Positions 16,578 to 22,454 of a stretch of DNA of 22,454 nucleotides are shown here, piece by piece. This DNA comes from Autumnicola lenta. Its GTDB lineage: Bacteria; Bacteroidota; Bacteroidia; Flavobacteriales; Flavobacteriaceae. Each line of letters begins with the position of its first letter. Within the stretch, counting starts at the first letter, position 1. Location of the stretch: NCBI RefSeq assembly GCF_031846515.1, contig NZ_JAVRHO010000038.1, positions 1 through 22,454 of the forward strand, read 5' to 3'. A model generated the notes under the pieces. The model saw only the letters and a list, made by a program, of their open reading frames with translations, was not told where the DNA came from and ran no database searches. The position numbers were made by a program, and so were the translations under genes.

Positions 16578-17891
16578 ATGCTGTCACCAAATTTCATAAA
16601 GCTAAAACAGGGGCTCACCGGCATCTTGTTTTTTGCCTGTACAGTTGCTTTTCAAGCTCAAACCACTTCTTCTCAGCATTCTGAACCGTTATCTGAAGCT
16701 GCACCGGAAAGTGTGGGAATGTCGTCAGAAAGATTGGAAAAAATCAGTGAAATGATTCAGTCTTCGATTGATGAAAATCAGATTCCGGGAGCGGTGGCGT
16801 TGATTGCAAAAGATGGCAAAATCGTCTACCACAAAGCTTTTGGCAAAGCCAATGCTGAAGGAAAAGAGTTGACAAAAGATGCTGTTTTCAGGATCGCGTC
16901 TCAAACCAAAGCTATAACTTCAACAGCAGTTATGATTTTGTGGGAAGAAGGAAAATTTCAGCTGGACGATCCTGTTTCTAAATATATACCGGAATTTGAG
17001 AATCCGCAGGTGCTGGAAAGCTTTAATGAGGCTGATTCTTCTTATACTACAAAGCCTGCAGATAAGGAGATTACGATACGTCATTTACTCACTCACACTT
17101 CCGGATTAGGATACGGAATGATAGATTCAGATCCCAGGATTAGAAAGATTTATCAGAAAGCAGGAGTAACAGAATTATTTACAACCGAAAATGTGAAAAT
17201 TGGGGAAGTAATTAAGAAGTTGGGGAAACTTCCTTTGCACCACAACCCGGGTGAAAAATTCACTTATAGCATGGGACTGGATGTGCTGGGATCTTTTGTA
17301 GAAGTTGTGTCAGGTCAGTCTTTTAGCGATTATCTGGAAGAGCATATTTTTGATCCCCTGGAAATGGAGGACACCCATTTTTATCAGCCGGAAGGTAACA
17401 GGGAAAGGCTGGTTTCTGTTCAGGTAAAAGAAGGTGGCCAATGGAAAAATCTCGAACCTACTTTTTATGATCCCGATTACCCGGTAAAAGGAGCGCAGAC
17501 TTTTTATTCCGGTGGTGCAGGTCTTTCCAGCACGGCTGAAGATTATGCAACTTTTCTTCAGATGTACTTAAATAAAGGAGAATTAAACGGAACACGTCTG
17601 TTAAGCAGGACTACAGTAAATAGCATCCTCGGAAATCAGACGGAGGATCTTTTTGGTGGGAAAGACAAGTACTATGGACGGGCATTTGGAGTGGTAACTC
17701 CCGAAGGGCAGGATATGGGCGGCATCGGCAGCACTGGCACCTTCGACTGGGGAGGATATTTTAATACCCAGTATTTTGCAGACCCTGAAGAAGATGTAAT
17801 TGGTATAATAATGAAACAAACTTCTGGTGGGACAGGAGACCAAACCGGCTGGAAATTCCGCCAGATGGTTATGGCAACTATTGATGATTAA
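16578..17891 (+). CDS. Secreted beta-lactamase-fold serine hydrolase
   Basis: Member of the broad beta-lactamase/CubicO/esterase family, 437 residues. The ATG at 16578 gives a signal peptide (hydrophobic GLTGILFFACTVAF followed by QAQ), so the protein is exported to the periplasm or outside. The active-site Ser and Lys are in ASQTK (S108, K111). The second motif is Y230-S-M, with Met where beta-lactamases have Asn, as in many non-lactamase members. A GSTGTFDWGG segment near the C-terminus stands in for the KTG motif. The substrate cannot be told; it may be a peptide, an ester or a beta-lactam. It follows malQ by 74 nt on the same strand and ends at a strong terminator, so it may share the malQ transcript or have its own promoter. 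A link to glucan metabolism is not shown. Confidence 0.85.
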   Translation: MLSPNFIKLKQGLTGILFFACTVAFQAQTTSSQHSEPLSEAAPESVGMSSERLEKISEMIQSSIDENQIPGAVALIAKDGKIVYHKAFGKANAEGKELTKDAVFRIASQTKAITSTAVMILWEEGKFQLDDPVSKYIPEFENPQVLESFNEADSSYTTKPADKEITIRHLLTHTSGLGYGMIDSDPRIRKIYQKAGVTELFTTENVKIGEVIKKLGKLPLHHNPGEKFTYSMGLDVLGSFVEVVSGQSFSDYLEEHIFDPLEMEDTHFYQPEGNRERLVSVQVKEGGQWKNLEPTFYDPDYPVKGAQTFYSGGAGLSSTAEDYATFLQMYLNKGELNGTRLLSRTTVNSILGNQTEDLFGGKDKYYGRAFGVVTPEGQDMGGIGSTGTFDWGGYFNTQYFADPEEDVIGIIMKQTSGGTGDQTGWKFRQMVMATIDD

Positions 17892-17905
17892 TGGCAGAAA
17901 ATAAA

Positions 17906-17944
17906 ATCGCCTGTTGTTTCAAAACAACAGGCGATACATTTTTT
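17906..17944. terminator. Bidirectional rho-independent terminator
   Basis: A perfect 14-bp inverted repeat (17906-17919 and 17922-17935, arm ATCGCCTGTTGTTT) is followed by six T (17939-17944) on the plus strand and preceded by an A-rich tract (17898-17906) that serves as the T-run for the minus strand. It sits between two convergent genes and should end both transcripts. Confidence 0.9.
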
Positions 17945-17957
17945 ACGCGGTATTTAT

Positions 17958-19250
17958 TTAATCTTCATCCTCCATATTCCTTTTTATCTTCTCAATAGCA
18001 TTTTGGATTGATTTCTCAGGCTCAATTATGTTGTTATTTCCCCAGAATTCAGCGTCATAAAACCCTGAGACATCGTCACTCATTACTACATAGGGATCTA
18101 TAAATTCTGTTTTCTTTTGTTCCACAAGGTCAGAGTATTTTTCCCAATCTGTTATTACCATTTCGCTGTTAATAGTATATCGCGAATTAAAAATTTTTCT
18201 CTTCCAGTTCACTACATATTCCATAACAGCATTGCCATAGGCGTAATGCCACTTCCCGTCTTTTTCAGCATAGTCAACTTTATAGGCGAGATCTACGGGA
18301 TATACTTTAGATCCCGAAGGTTTCTTTTTTACAAACATTCTGCTTGCTGTACGTTTATCGTCAACATTTAGATTATACTCTGCCCGTACGAGTGTAAGGG
18401 ATTGAGCGTCAATAAACAATTGTCCAAAATACCATGGACTTGACTTATCTTTCTCTTCGAAGTTTACCACATAAATATAATTGTCATTAATTTTCGTGGG
18501 CTCATCAAAAGTGTACTCATAGTTTGCAGTCATTCCCGGCTCCAGGACATACTCTGTATATTTTATAAGGTCCAGGTAAAGTGCATTAAAAGGCCCACCT
18601 CTTAATTTTAAAGCCAGGGTATCCAGCTTATTATAATCGGTACTTTTTCTTGCTTTAAATATAGAGACAAGATCTTCTTTGTTGGAGTTGTGCGGACTCT
18701 TGTAAATCTTCACAACTGCTTCAGACAAAGAGACATTTGTACGTCTTCTTTTAATTGTTTCCCGATAGAATGAGGTCATTAATGTTTGATCTGTAAAATA
18801 ATTCTCATCCTTTTTCTGAAGCATTTTATCAACCAATGCTTTGGGATCTTTAGCATCAAAAATATTAATTTCTGAAAGTTCTTCCACATTGCTTACCAGT
18901 TCCACGCGGTTATTGTTACTAAAATAATCTAGCGGAAGACTTTTACTGTTATAGCCCAACATGGAAACTGTAACGGTTACCGGTAAAATACTCGTTGGTA
19001 CACGGAGCGAAAATTCTCCGTCTGAATTGCTGATCGTGGTAATATTGCTTCGATTTACTGCAATTGAAGCGGAAGCTATAGGATCATCGGTCTCGCTGTT
19101 TACTACTATTCCTTTATAAATATTAAAACTTGTGGAATCGGTCTGCTGTTCCTGAAAGTCAGCACTAAGAGCGGGCGAAAGGGCGAAAAGGAGCAGAAAA
19201 AGAGTACTGTATATTTTTCGCAGGCGGAAGTTTAATTTTGTTGTTTCCAT
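17958..19250 (-). CDS. Secreted carboxypeptidase-regulatory-like domain protein
   Basis: Exported protein of 430 residues. A basic start (METTKLNFRLRKIY) and hydrophobic STLFLLLFALSPALSA form a signal peptide. Residues about 44-125 are a carboxypeptidase-regulatory-like beta-sandwich (YKGIVVNSETDDPIASASI, then SNSDGEFSLRVP), the module found at the N-terminus of SusC proteins and many Bacteroidota envelope proteins. The rest (about 125-430) is rich in beta-strand patterns, such as NDNYIYVVNFEEKD and SLTLVRAEYNLNVDD, and resembles uncharacterised outer-membrane-associated proteins of the phylum. There is no TonB plug or full barrel, so it is not a transporter. It is transcribed towards the shared terminator and stands alone. 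Function unknown. Confidence 0.8.
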   Translation of the reverse strand: METTKLNFRLRKIYSTLFLLLFALSPALSADFQEQQTDSTSFNIYKGIVVNSETDDPIASASIAVNRSNITTISNSDGEFSLRVPTSILPVTVTVSMLGYNSKSLPLDYFSNNNRVELVSNVEELSEINIFDAKDPKALVDKMLQKKDENYFTDQTLMTSFYRETIKRRRTNVSLSEAVVKIYKSPHNSNKEDLVSIFKARKSTDYNKLDTLALKLRGGPFNALYLDLIKYTEYVLEPGMTANYEYTFDEPTKINDNYIYVVNFEEKDKSSPWYFGQLFIDAQSLTLVRAEYNLNVDDKRTASRMFVKKKPSGSKVYPVDLAYKVDYAEKDGKWHYAYGNAVMEYVVNWKRKIFNSRYTINSEMVITDWEKYSDLVEQKKTEFIDPYVVMSDDVSGFYDAEFWGNNNIIEPEKSIQNAIEKIKRNMEDED

Positions 19251-19377
19251 GGCGTGTAGTTTTTACTTTCTAAGTTACTAAAAACTAAGCTTTTATTAAC
19301 AAATTTTTAGTTAAATTAATTTGGAAATATGCAGCAGTATTTCCTGAGAATAAAAACTATTACGGAAGAAAGCAGTA

Positions 19378-19589
19378 TTATTGCGGACTGCTGAAAATGG
19401 CCTTTTTCGGCATGCTGCTTTGTGCAGCAGGGTGGCAATTATACTGTGCATCCACCTTTTCTGTTGATTGCTGCGGAGACAAATAAGGAATGCCAAGCTA
19501 TCCACGAACATTAGCCCCATAATGACCACAAAAACCGGAATTGCACGTCTAATGTGCTGCCGGACCTTGCCGGAAAGGAAATTTCCTAT
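19378..19589 (-). pseudogene. 3' remnant of a TauE/SafE-like membrane protein gene
   Basis: On the minus strand, directly after the ccoI fragment, one frame reads GNFLSGKVRQHIRRAIPVF and then VVIMGLMFV. The sequence then slips into another frame that reads RG, a TAG stop, LGIPYLSPQQS and a tail ending in IFSSPQ and a stop at 19378. From memory, PVFVVIIGxxFILRGLGLGIPYLSP is the C-terminal signature of the TauE/SafE-like gene that follows ccoG and ccoH in flavobacterial cbb3 oxidase operons. The RGLGLG region appears to have lost a few bases, causing the frame change and stop. No N-terminal part is present. A short open frame at 19311-19529 lies over this remnant and is not a separate gene. Confidence 0.55.
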
Positions 19590-20293
19590 CCAAATCGCTG
19601 TCGCAAACCTTTATATGCCGAAATGAAATAATCCCAACCTGAGTAAAATACCATCGGAAGCGAAAAAGCAAACATCAGCCACCGGAAAATACCTTTAAAC
19701 TGCTCCAGCCAGAATTCTTCTACTTCAAAATATTCAGGAAAAGAGAGGAACATTACATTACCGAAAGCAAAACCGGCAACGCCAAGTTTATAGATAAGGC
19801 TACGGTCGATATTTGCCTTTTTTTCATCATAATCTTCAAGTGAAATATAAGGATCGTATCCAAGGCGTGAGAGCAGCAGCACCTATTGCAAAAGAGAAAA
19901 TCCTTCTTCTGAAGAAAAACTTATCCGCACGGCTTTCTTCGGAAAATCTACCTGTGAAGAGTTTATAGCTTTATTAAATTTATTCAGGTTTTCCAGGATC
20001 CAGATACAGGAACTGCAATGGATGGAAGGAATTACAAAGGAAGCGATTTGGTAATTAGCATCGTTAAATTCCAATAATTTCTCCTGGATAGCTTCATTCT
20101 GAAGGAAATCGTATTTGTTTTCAGAAGCTTTAGGGGAAATTCCCGGATTTTTCTCCAGATCGTAATAATAGGAGAGGTCATTATTCTGTAAAATGTCAAA
20201 AACGGTTTTACAGCCGGTACAGCAAAATTTTTTCTCCCGGTAGAGAATCAGCTCATCCCGACATTCATCACCGCAGTGAAAACATGTTTCCAT
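19586..20293 (-). pseudogene. ccoI: 5' fragment of a CcoI/FixI-type heavy-metal P-type ATPase gene
   Basis: The fragment keeps about 235 codons of a protein normally near 800 residues. It has the N-terminal zinc-ribbon-like cysteine cluster (CFHCGDEC, then FCCTGCK, residues 4-29), the heavy-metal-binding CxxC in PSIHCSSC (C93, C96) and, after an in-frame TAG at codon 137 (19883-19885), SRLGYDPYISLEDYDEKK, two likely membrane helices and FSLPMVFYSGWDYFISAYKG. It stops at LRQRF, where relatives continue with LNIDVP. Everything catalytic, including the DKTGT phosphorylation motif, is missing, so it cannot pump copper. CcoI normally loads copper into cytochrome cbb3 oxidase. The upstream ATG, an FNR-like box and the good state of the first 235 codons suggest a fairly recent loss. 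Confidence 0.8.
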
Positions 20294-20351
20294 TAATCCC
20301 TGATAATTTGAAAATTACAGGGCAAATCTTGAAAAAATGCAGGGGATAAAA

Positions 20352-20367
20352 TATGATAAAGATCATA
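20352..20367. promoter_or_regulatory. FNR/CRP-family-type box upstream of the ccoI remnant
   Basis: TATGAT-AAAG-ATCATA is a perfect 6-4-6 inverted repeat close to the FNR consensus TTGAT-N4-ATCAA. It lies 59 nt upstream of the ccoI remnant's ATG, a distance that suits oxygen-responsive activation. With the oxidase genes gone it has no obvious target. It could also bind another Crp-type regulator. Confidence 0.5.
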
Positions 20368-20377
20368 AAGAAGTGTT

Positions 20378-20406
20378 TTCTCCCTAACCCCCGGAAGGGT
20401 GAACTA
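20378..20406. repeat. Possible copy of a Bacteroidota intergenic palindromic repeat
   Basis: A C-rich then G-rich stretch, CCCTAACCCCC followed by GGAAGGGTGAAC, looks like the short palindromic repeats with CCCCTAACCCC...AAGGGG cores that I recall from intergenic DNA of many Bacteroidota. Only one copy is in this window, so its repeated nature cannot be shown here. Confidence 0.25.
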
Positions 20407-20539
20407 CAAAATCTAAATTTTTAATTCTAGACTTTGAATTGATTTTAGATCTCTATAAAAAATTAGATATATGGTTAGTTTCACTTTGGATATAGTTGTA
20501 AATCATATCTATACGCTCTTTCTTCTCTGGTTTAAGTAA

Positions 20540-20908
20540 TTATTGCTCTAATGGATCAATAAGTTCTATGCCTTCGAGATGCTTAAAATCTTTCGTATTA
20601 GCGGTTGCCAGGGGAAGACTGTTTACCTTGGCCGTTGCTGCAATAAGGGCATCCCCGATATTCATTTTCTTCTGTTTGCGATAGTATATTGCCTGGTTTA
20701 TGATAATTTCTGAAATAGGCAGACAAACAATGTTTCCGAAGAACTGATGTAGAAGTTCTTCTTCTAAATGCTGGAGTTTGTGGTAACCGAAAATTTCCAG
20801 TCGCGTTATTTCAGAGACAATCAGTTCGGGTTCTTCCAGCTTTGAAAAAGGAAACCGACCCTTGACCAAACTGATGATAATATTAGAATCTAGCAATAAC
20901 TTATTCAT
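20540..20908 (-). CDS. vapC: VapC-type PIN-domain toxin (ribonuclease)
   Basis: Protein of 122 residues with a complete PIN domain. It opens MNKLLLDSNIIISLVKG with the first conserved Asp (D7), has a conserved Glu in SEITRLEIFG, and GDALIAATA plus ATANTKDF for the remaining acidic residues. PIN toxins of the VapC family are Mg-dependent RNases, often cutting tRNA or rRNA, that are held off by the partner antitoxin. It overlaps the upstream antitoxin gene by 8 nt, the normal antitoxin-first order. It lies about 250 bp from the cbb3 operon scar, in what looks like an accessory patch. Confidence 0.88.
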   Translation of the reverse strand: MNKLLLDSNIIISLVKGRFPFSKLEEPELIVSEITRLEIFGYHKLQHLEEELLHQFFGNIVCLPISEIIINQAIYYRKQKKMNIGDALIAATAKVNSLPLATANTKDFKHLEGIELIDPLEQ

Positions 20909-21134
20909 CTCTGCCTATGTCACGATCTTTACGTTGCTCCCTTTGCCAGGCTACAGGATCGTCTATATCTTTAAATGCTCCTATTTTTGCCAAATCTTCC
21001 AGGGCTTCAAGTGCCTTCTTTTTCTTTTTCTCCTGCAACATCTTCTTTCTTGAAATTTGTAGTCCTAATTTTCTTGCTAATTCTTCTACCTGCATGAGTA
21101 GTTTCTTATCTTCTCCTGAAATAGTAATTTCCAT
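20901..21134 (-). CDS. VapB-like antitoxin
   Basis: Small, charged 77-residue protein whose gene lies directly before, and overlaps by 8 nt, the PIN toxin gene. The N-terminal part (MEITISGEDKKLLMQVEELARKLGL) looks like a short beta strand followed by a helix and may mediate dimerisation and DNA binding. A Lys-rich helix follows (QEKKKKKALEALEDLAKIG), then an acidic and basic tail with DDPVAWQREQRKDRD, which would wrap the toxin. I do not recognise an AbrB, Phd or ribbon-helix-helix motif with certainty, so the antitoxin call rests mainly on position and size. A 16-bp palindrome just upstream fits autoregulation. Confidence 0.8.
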   Translation of the reverse strand: MEITISGEDKKLLMQVEELARKLGLQISRKKMLQEKKKKKALEALEDLAKIGAFKDIDDPVAWQREQRKDRDIGRDE

Positions 21135-21145
21135 GATGCAATTTT

Positions 21146-21161
21146 TTTATAGTACTATAAA
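21146..21161. promoter_or_regulatory. Palindromic operator of the toxin-antitoxin pair
   Basis: TTTATAGTACTATAAA is a perfect 16-bp palindrome ending 12 nt before the antitoxin ATG. On the minus strand it overlaps TATATTTA, a near match to the Bacteroidota -7 box. This is the expected place for antitoxin or toxin-antitoxin complex binding to repress its own promoter. Confidence 0.6.
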
Positions 21162-21314
21162 TATAGGCATCTTTAAAAATAATTTTAATATTTTTTATGA
21201 GCCTGTAAAAATTACTATTATGCAATCTAATTACATTCATTTAATTTGAATTTATAAAACAGCTTTTAGCGGGCCTGCATTTCAAAAATTTTTAAGCATA
21301 GACAAAAATTCAAA

Positions 21315-21875
21315 ATGAAAACAGAAAAGGAAAAAATGATGGCCGGCGAGCCTTACGATGCGCATGGGAAAGAGCTTATTGAAGTCCGTACCAGGGTGAA
21401 ACGTATTCTCCATAAACTAAATGTCACTGAATATTACACAGACAAATTTCAGGAAACCATAAACGAATTATGTCCTAATTCAGCTAAAAATCTGCATTTA
21501 GAACCACCTTTCCACTGTGACTATGGGGAAAACATTTATGCTGCAGAGAATGTTTTTGTCAATTTTGGAGCAGTTATTTTGGATGGGGCAAAAGTCACTA
21601 TAGGAAAAGGAACACTCCTCGCTCCCGGAGTGCATATTTACACCGCAAGGCATCCTTTAGGAATTAAGGAAAGAAGGCTGTGGGAAGATTGCAAACAGGT
21701 AAGTATAGGCGAAGAATGCTGGATTGGCGGACATGCAACGATTTGTCCCGGGGTAAATATTGGTGACAGGGCTGTAATTGGGGCAGGAGCAGTGGTGACA
21801 AAAGATATTCCGGCAGATACTTTAGCAGTAGGAAATCCTGCAAAAGTGGTCAAAAAATTAAATCAGGAAAACTGA
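21315..21875 (+). CDS. Sugar O-acetyltransferase (maltose/galactoside type, left-handed beta-helix)
   Basis: Protein of 186 residues, the usual length of the maltose/galactoside O-acetyltransferase family, which moves acetyl from acetyl-CoA to a sugar 6-hydroxyl. The N-terminal helical domain starts KEKMMAGEPYDAHGKEL. The hexapeptide-repeat beta-helix runs from about residue 66 and includes HCDYGENIYAAENVFVNFGA, the catalytic His in YTARHPLG (H113), VSIGEECWIGGHATICPGV and VIGAGAVVTKDIPADTLAVG. Its closeness to an alpha-glucan locus makes a maltose-like acceptor appealing, but many such enzymes lack a known substrate. It is transcribed away from the toxin-antitoxin pair, on its own. Confidence 0.9.
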   Translation: MKTEKEKMMAGEPYDAHGKELIEVRTRVKRILHKLNVTEYYTDKFQETINELCPNSAKNLHLEPPFHCDYGENIYAAENVFVNFGAVILDGAKVTIGKGTLLAPGVHIYTARHPLGIKERRLWEDCKQVSIGEECWIGGHATICPGVNIGDRAVIGAGAVVTKDIPADTLAVGNPAKVVKKLNQEN

Positions 21876-22011
21876 TAATTCAGCTCCAGAAATTCTGAGC
21901 ATGAGATGCACGTTTTAATCTGCAGGATTTATGCGAAAGATGGGCGGCCTTATTGACTGTTTCCAGGTTGATTTTACTTTACCTTCAGCGGTGGAGCTTC
22001 TTAAAGTTATT

Positions 22012-22019
22012 TATATTTG
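22012..22019 (+). promoter_or_regulatory. Bacteroidota-type -7 promoter element (TATATTTG)
   Basis: TATATTTG matches the TAnnTTTG consensus used by the primary sigma factor of Bacteroidota. It lies 10 nt before the FKBP gene ATG, implying a very short leader. No clear -33 TTTG box is found about 20 nt upstream, so the call is tentative. Confidence 0.4.
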
Positions 22020-22029
22020 TGAAAAAAAC

Positions 22030-22454
22030 ATGAAAATTAAAATCAGCCTTTTGACACTCCTGTTCGTTTCCTTTATTTCCTGTAACGATGATAACAATCA
22101 ATCCGTAGATTATGTAAGCCTGAATGATCAGGAAATTCAGGATTATCTGGAAGAAAATGATCTTGAAGCCGAGAAAAGTAATTCAGGATTGTATTATATC
22201 ATTGAAGAGGAAGGAACAGGGGAGCAACCGACAGCAACAGACGATGTAAGGGTCGCCTACAAAGGTTACTTTACTGATGGCGAAGTTTTCGATCAAAGTG
22301 ATGCGGATGGAGTTACCTTTAATTTACAGGAGGTAATCAGGGGCTGGACAGAAGGAATAACTTATTTTAAAGAGGGCGGTAGCGGGACGCTTCTCGTACC
22401 CTCACACCTGGCTTACGGCCCGAATAATTACAGGGGTATTCCGGGAGGTTCTGT
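22030..22454 (+). CDS. FKBP-type peptidyl-prolyl cis-trans isomerase lipoprotein (3' end beyond window)
   Basis: The first 141 codons are in the window. MKIKISLLTLLFVSFISC is a lipoprotein signal with the lipobox Cys at residue 19, followed by an acidic and Asn-rich linker, so the protein is anchored in the cell envelope. A short helical region (SLNDQEIQDYLEENDLEAEK) leads to an FKBP domain from about residue 55: SGLYYIIEEEGTG, VRVAYKGYFTDGEVFDQS, VIRGWTEGITYFKEGG and LLVPSHLAYGPN, which hold the usual Tyr, Asp and Trp active-site positions. The frame is cut at IPGGS, shortly before the final strand, so roughly 15-20 residues are likely missing. Role: folding of exported proteins. Confidence 0.92.
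   Translation, partial: MKIKISLLTLLFVSFISCNDDNNQSVDYVSLNDQEIQDYLEENDLEAEKSNSGLYYIIEEEGTGEQPTATDDVRVAYKGYFTDGEVFDQSDADGVTFNLQEVIRGWTEGITYFKEGGSGTLLVPSHLAYGPNNYRGIPGGS

Noticed and set aside
19311..19529. 72-codon minus-strand frame as a separate membrane protein
   Set aside because: It covers the frame-shifted TauE/SafE-like remnant. Its second half reads the wrong frame, while the conserved LGIPYLSP lies in another.
20298..20322. CCCTG...CAGGG inverted repeat just upstream of the ccoI remnant as a riboswitch or terminator
   Set aside because: The stem is imperfect with a bulge and a 2-nt loop. There is no T-run and no known riboswitch core, so it is probably chance or a minor leader hairpin.
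20917..21249. 110-codon plus-strand frame over the antitoxin
   Set aside because: Antisense shadow of a Lys-rich gene, the same effect as at glgB; the antitoxin frame has the right partner, overlap and size.

Overview
The window looks like a chromosomal segment of a Bacteroidota species, most likely a marine or halophilic member of the Flavobacteriaceae (Gramella/Salegentibacter-like). This rests on protein flavour, AT-rich intergenic DNA, mostly weak ribosome-binding sites, a TATATTTG-type -7 box, a SusC-style carboxypeptidase-regulatory-like secreted protein, and the remnant of a flavobacterial-type ccoI. I could not run a database search, so the genus is a guess.

Positions 1-16503 are one alpha-glucan/trehalose locus made of two divergent gene sets around a 170-bp regulatory gap (7804-7973). 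On the minus strand lie glgE (maltosyltransferase), a treS-maltokinase fusion and glgB (branching enzyme, cut by the window edge). These make up the GlgE route: trehalose -> maltose -> maltose-1-phosphate -> linear glucan -> branched glucan. On the plus strand lie treZ, a GH57/DUF3536 protein, treY and malQ, packed with a 4-nt overlap and a 2-nt gap in the last three. TreY and TreZ run the opposite way, from glucan to trehalose; MalQ reshuffles short maltooligosaccharides. Together the locus encodes a closed trehalose/alpha-glucan cycle. No glgA, glgC or GlgX/TreX-type debranching enzyme is visible in the window.

The most unusual object is GlgB. An unbroken reading frame places about 248 residues of Lys/Thr/Ala-rich sequence, resembling histone-H1 or AlgP tails and free of Arg, His, Cys and aromatic residues, in front of an ordinary GH13 branching enzyme. 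The frame opens behind an unusually strong Shine-Dalgarno sequence nested in the end of treS.

Positions 16578-19250 hold a secreted beta-lactamase-fold serine hydrolase and, convergent to it, a secreted carboxypeptidase-regulatory-like protein, separated by a strong bidirectional terminator. Positions 19378-20400 look like the scar of a lost cytochrome cbb3 oxidase operon. The first ~235 codons of ccoI (with an in-frame stop) are joined directly to what looks like the last ~65 codons of the TauE/SafE-like gene that usually ends that operon, and an apparently orphaned FNR-type box remains upstream. Next come a VapBC-type toxin-antitoxin pair with a 16-bp perfect palindrome upstream, a maltose/galactoside-type O-acetyltransferase, and the start of an FKBP-type peptidyl-prolyl isomerase lipoprotein cut by the right edge. 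I saw no tRNA, rRNA, CRISPR array or insertion sequence.
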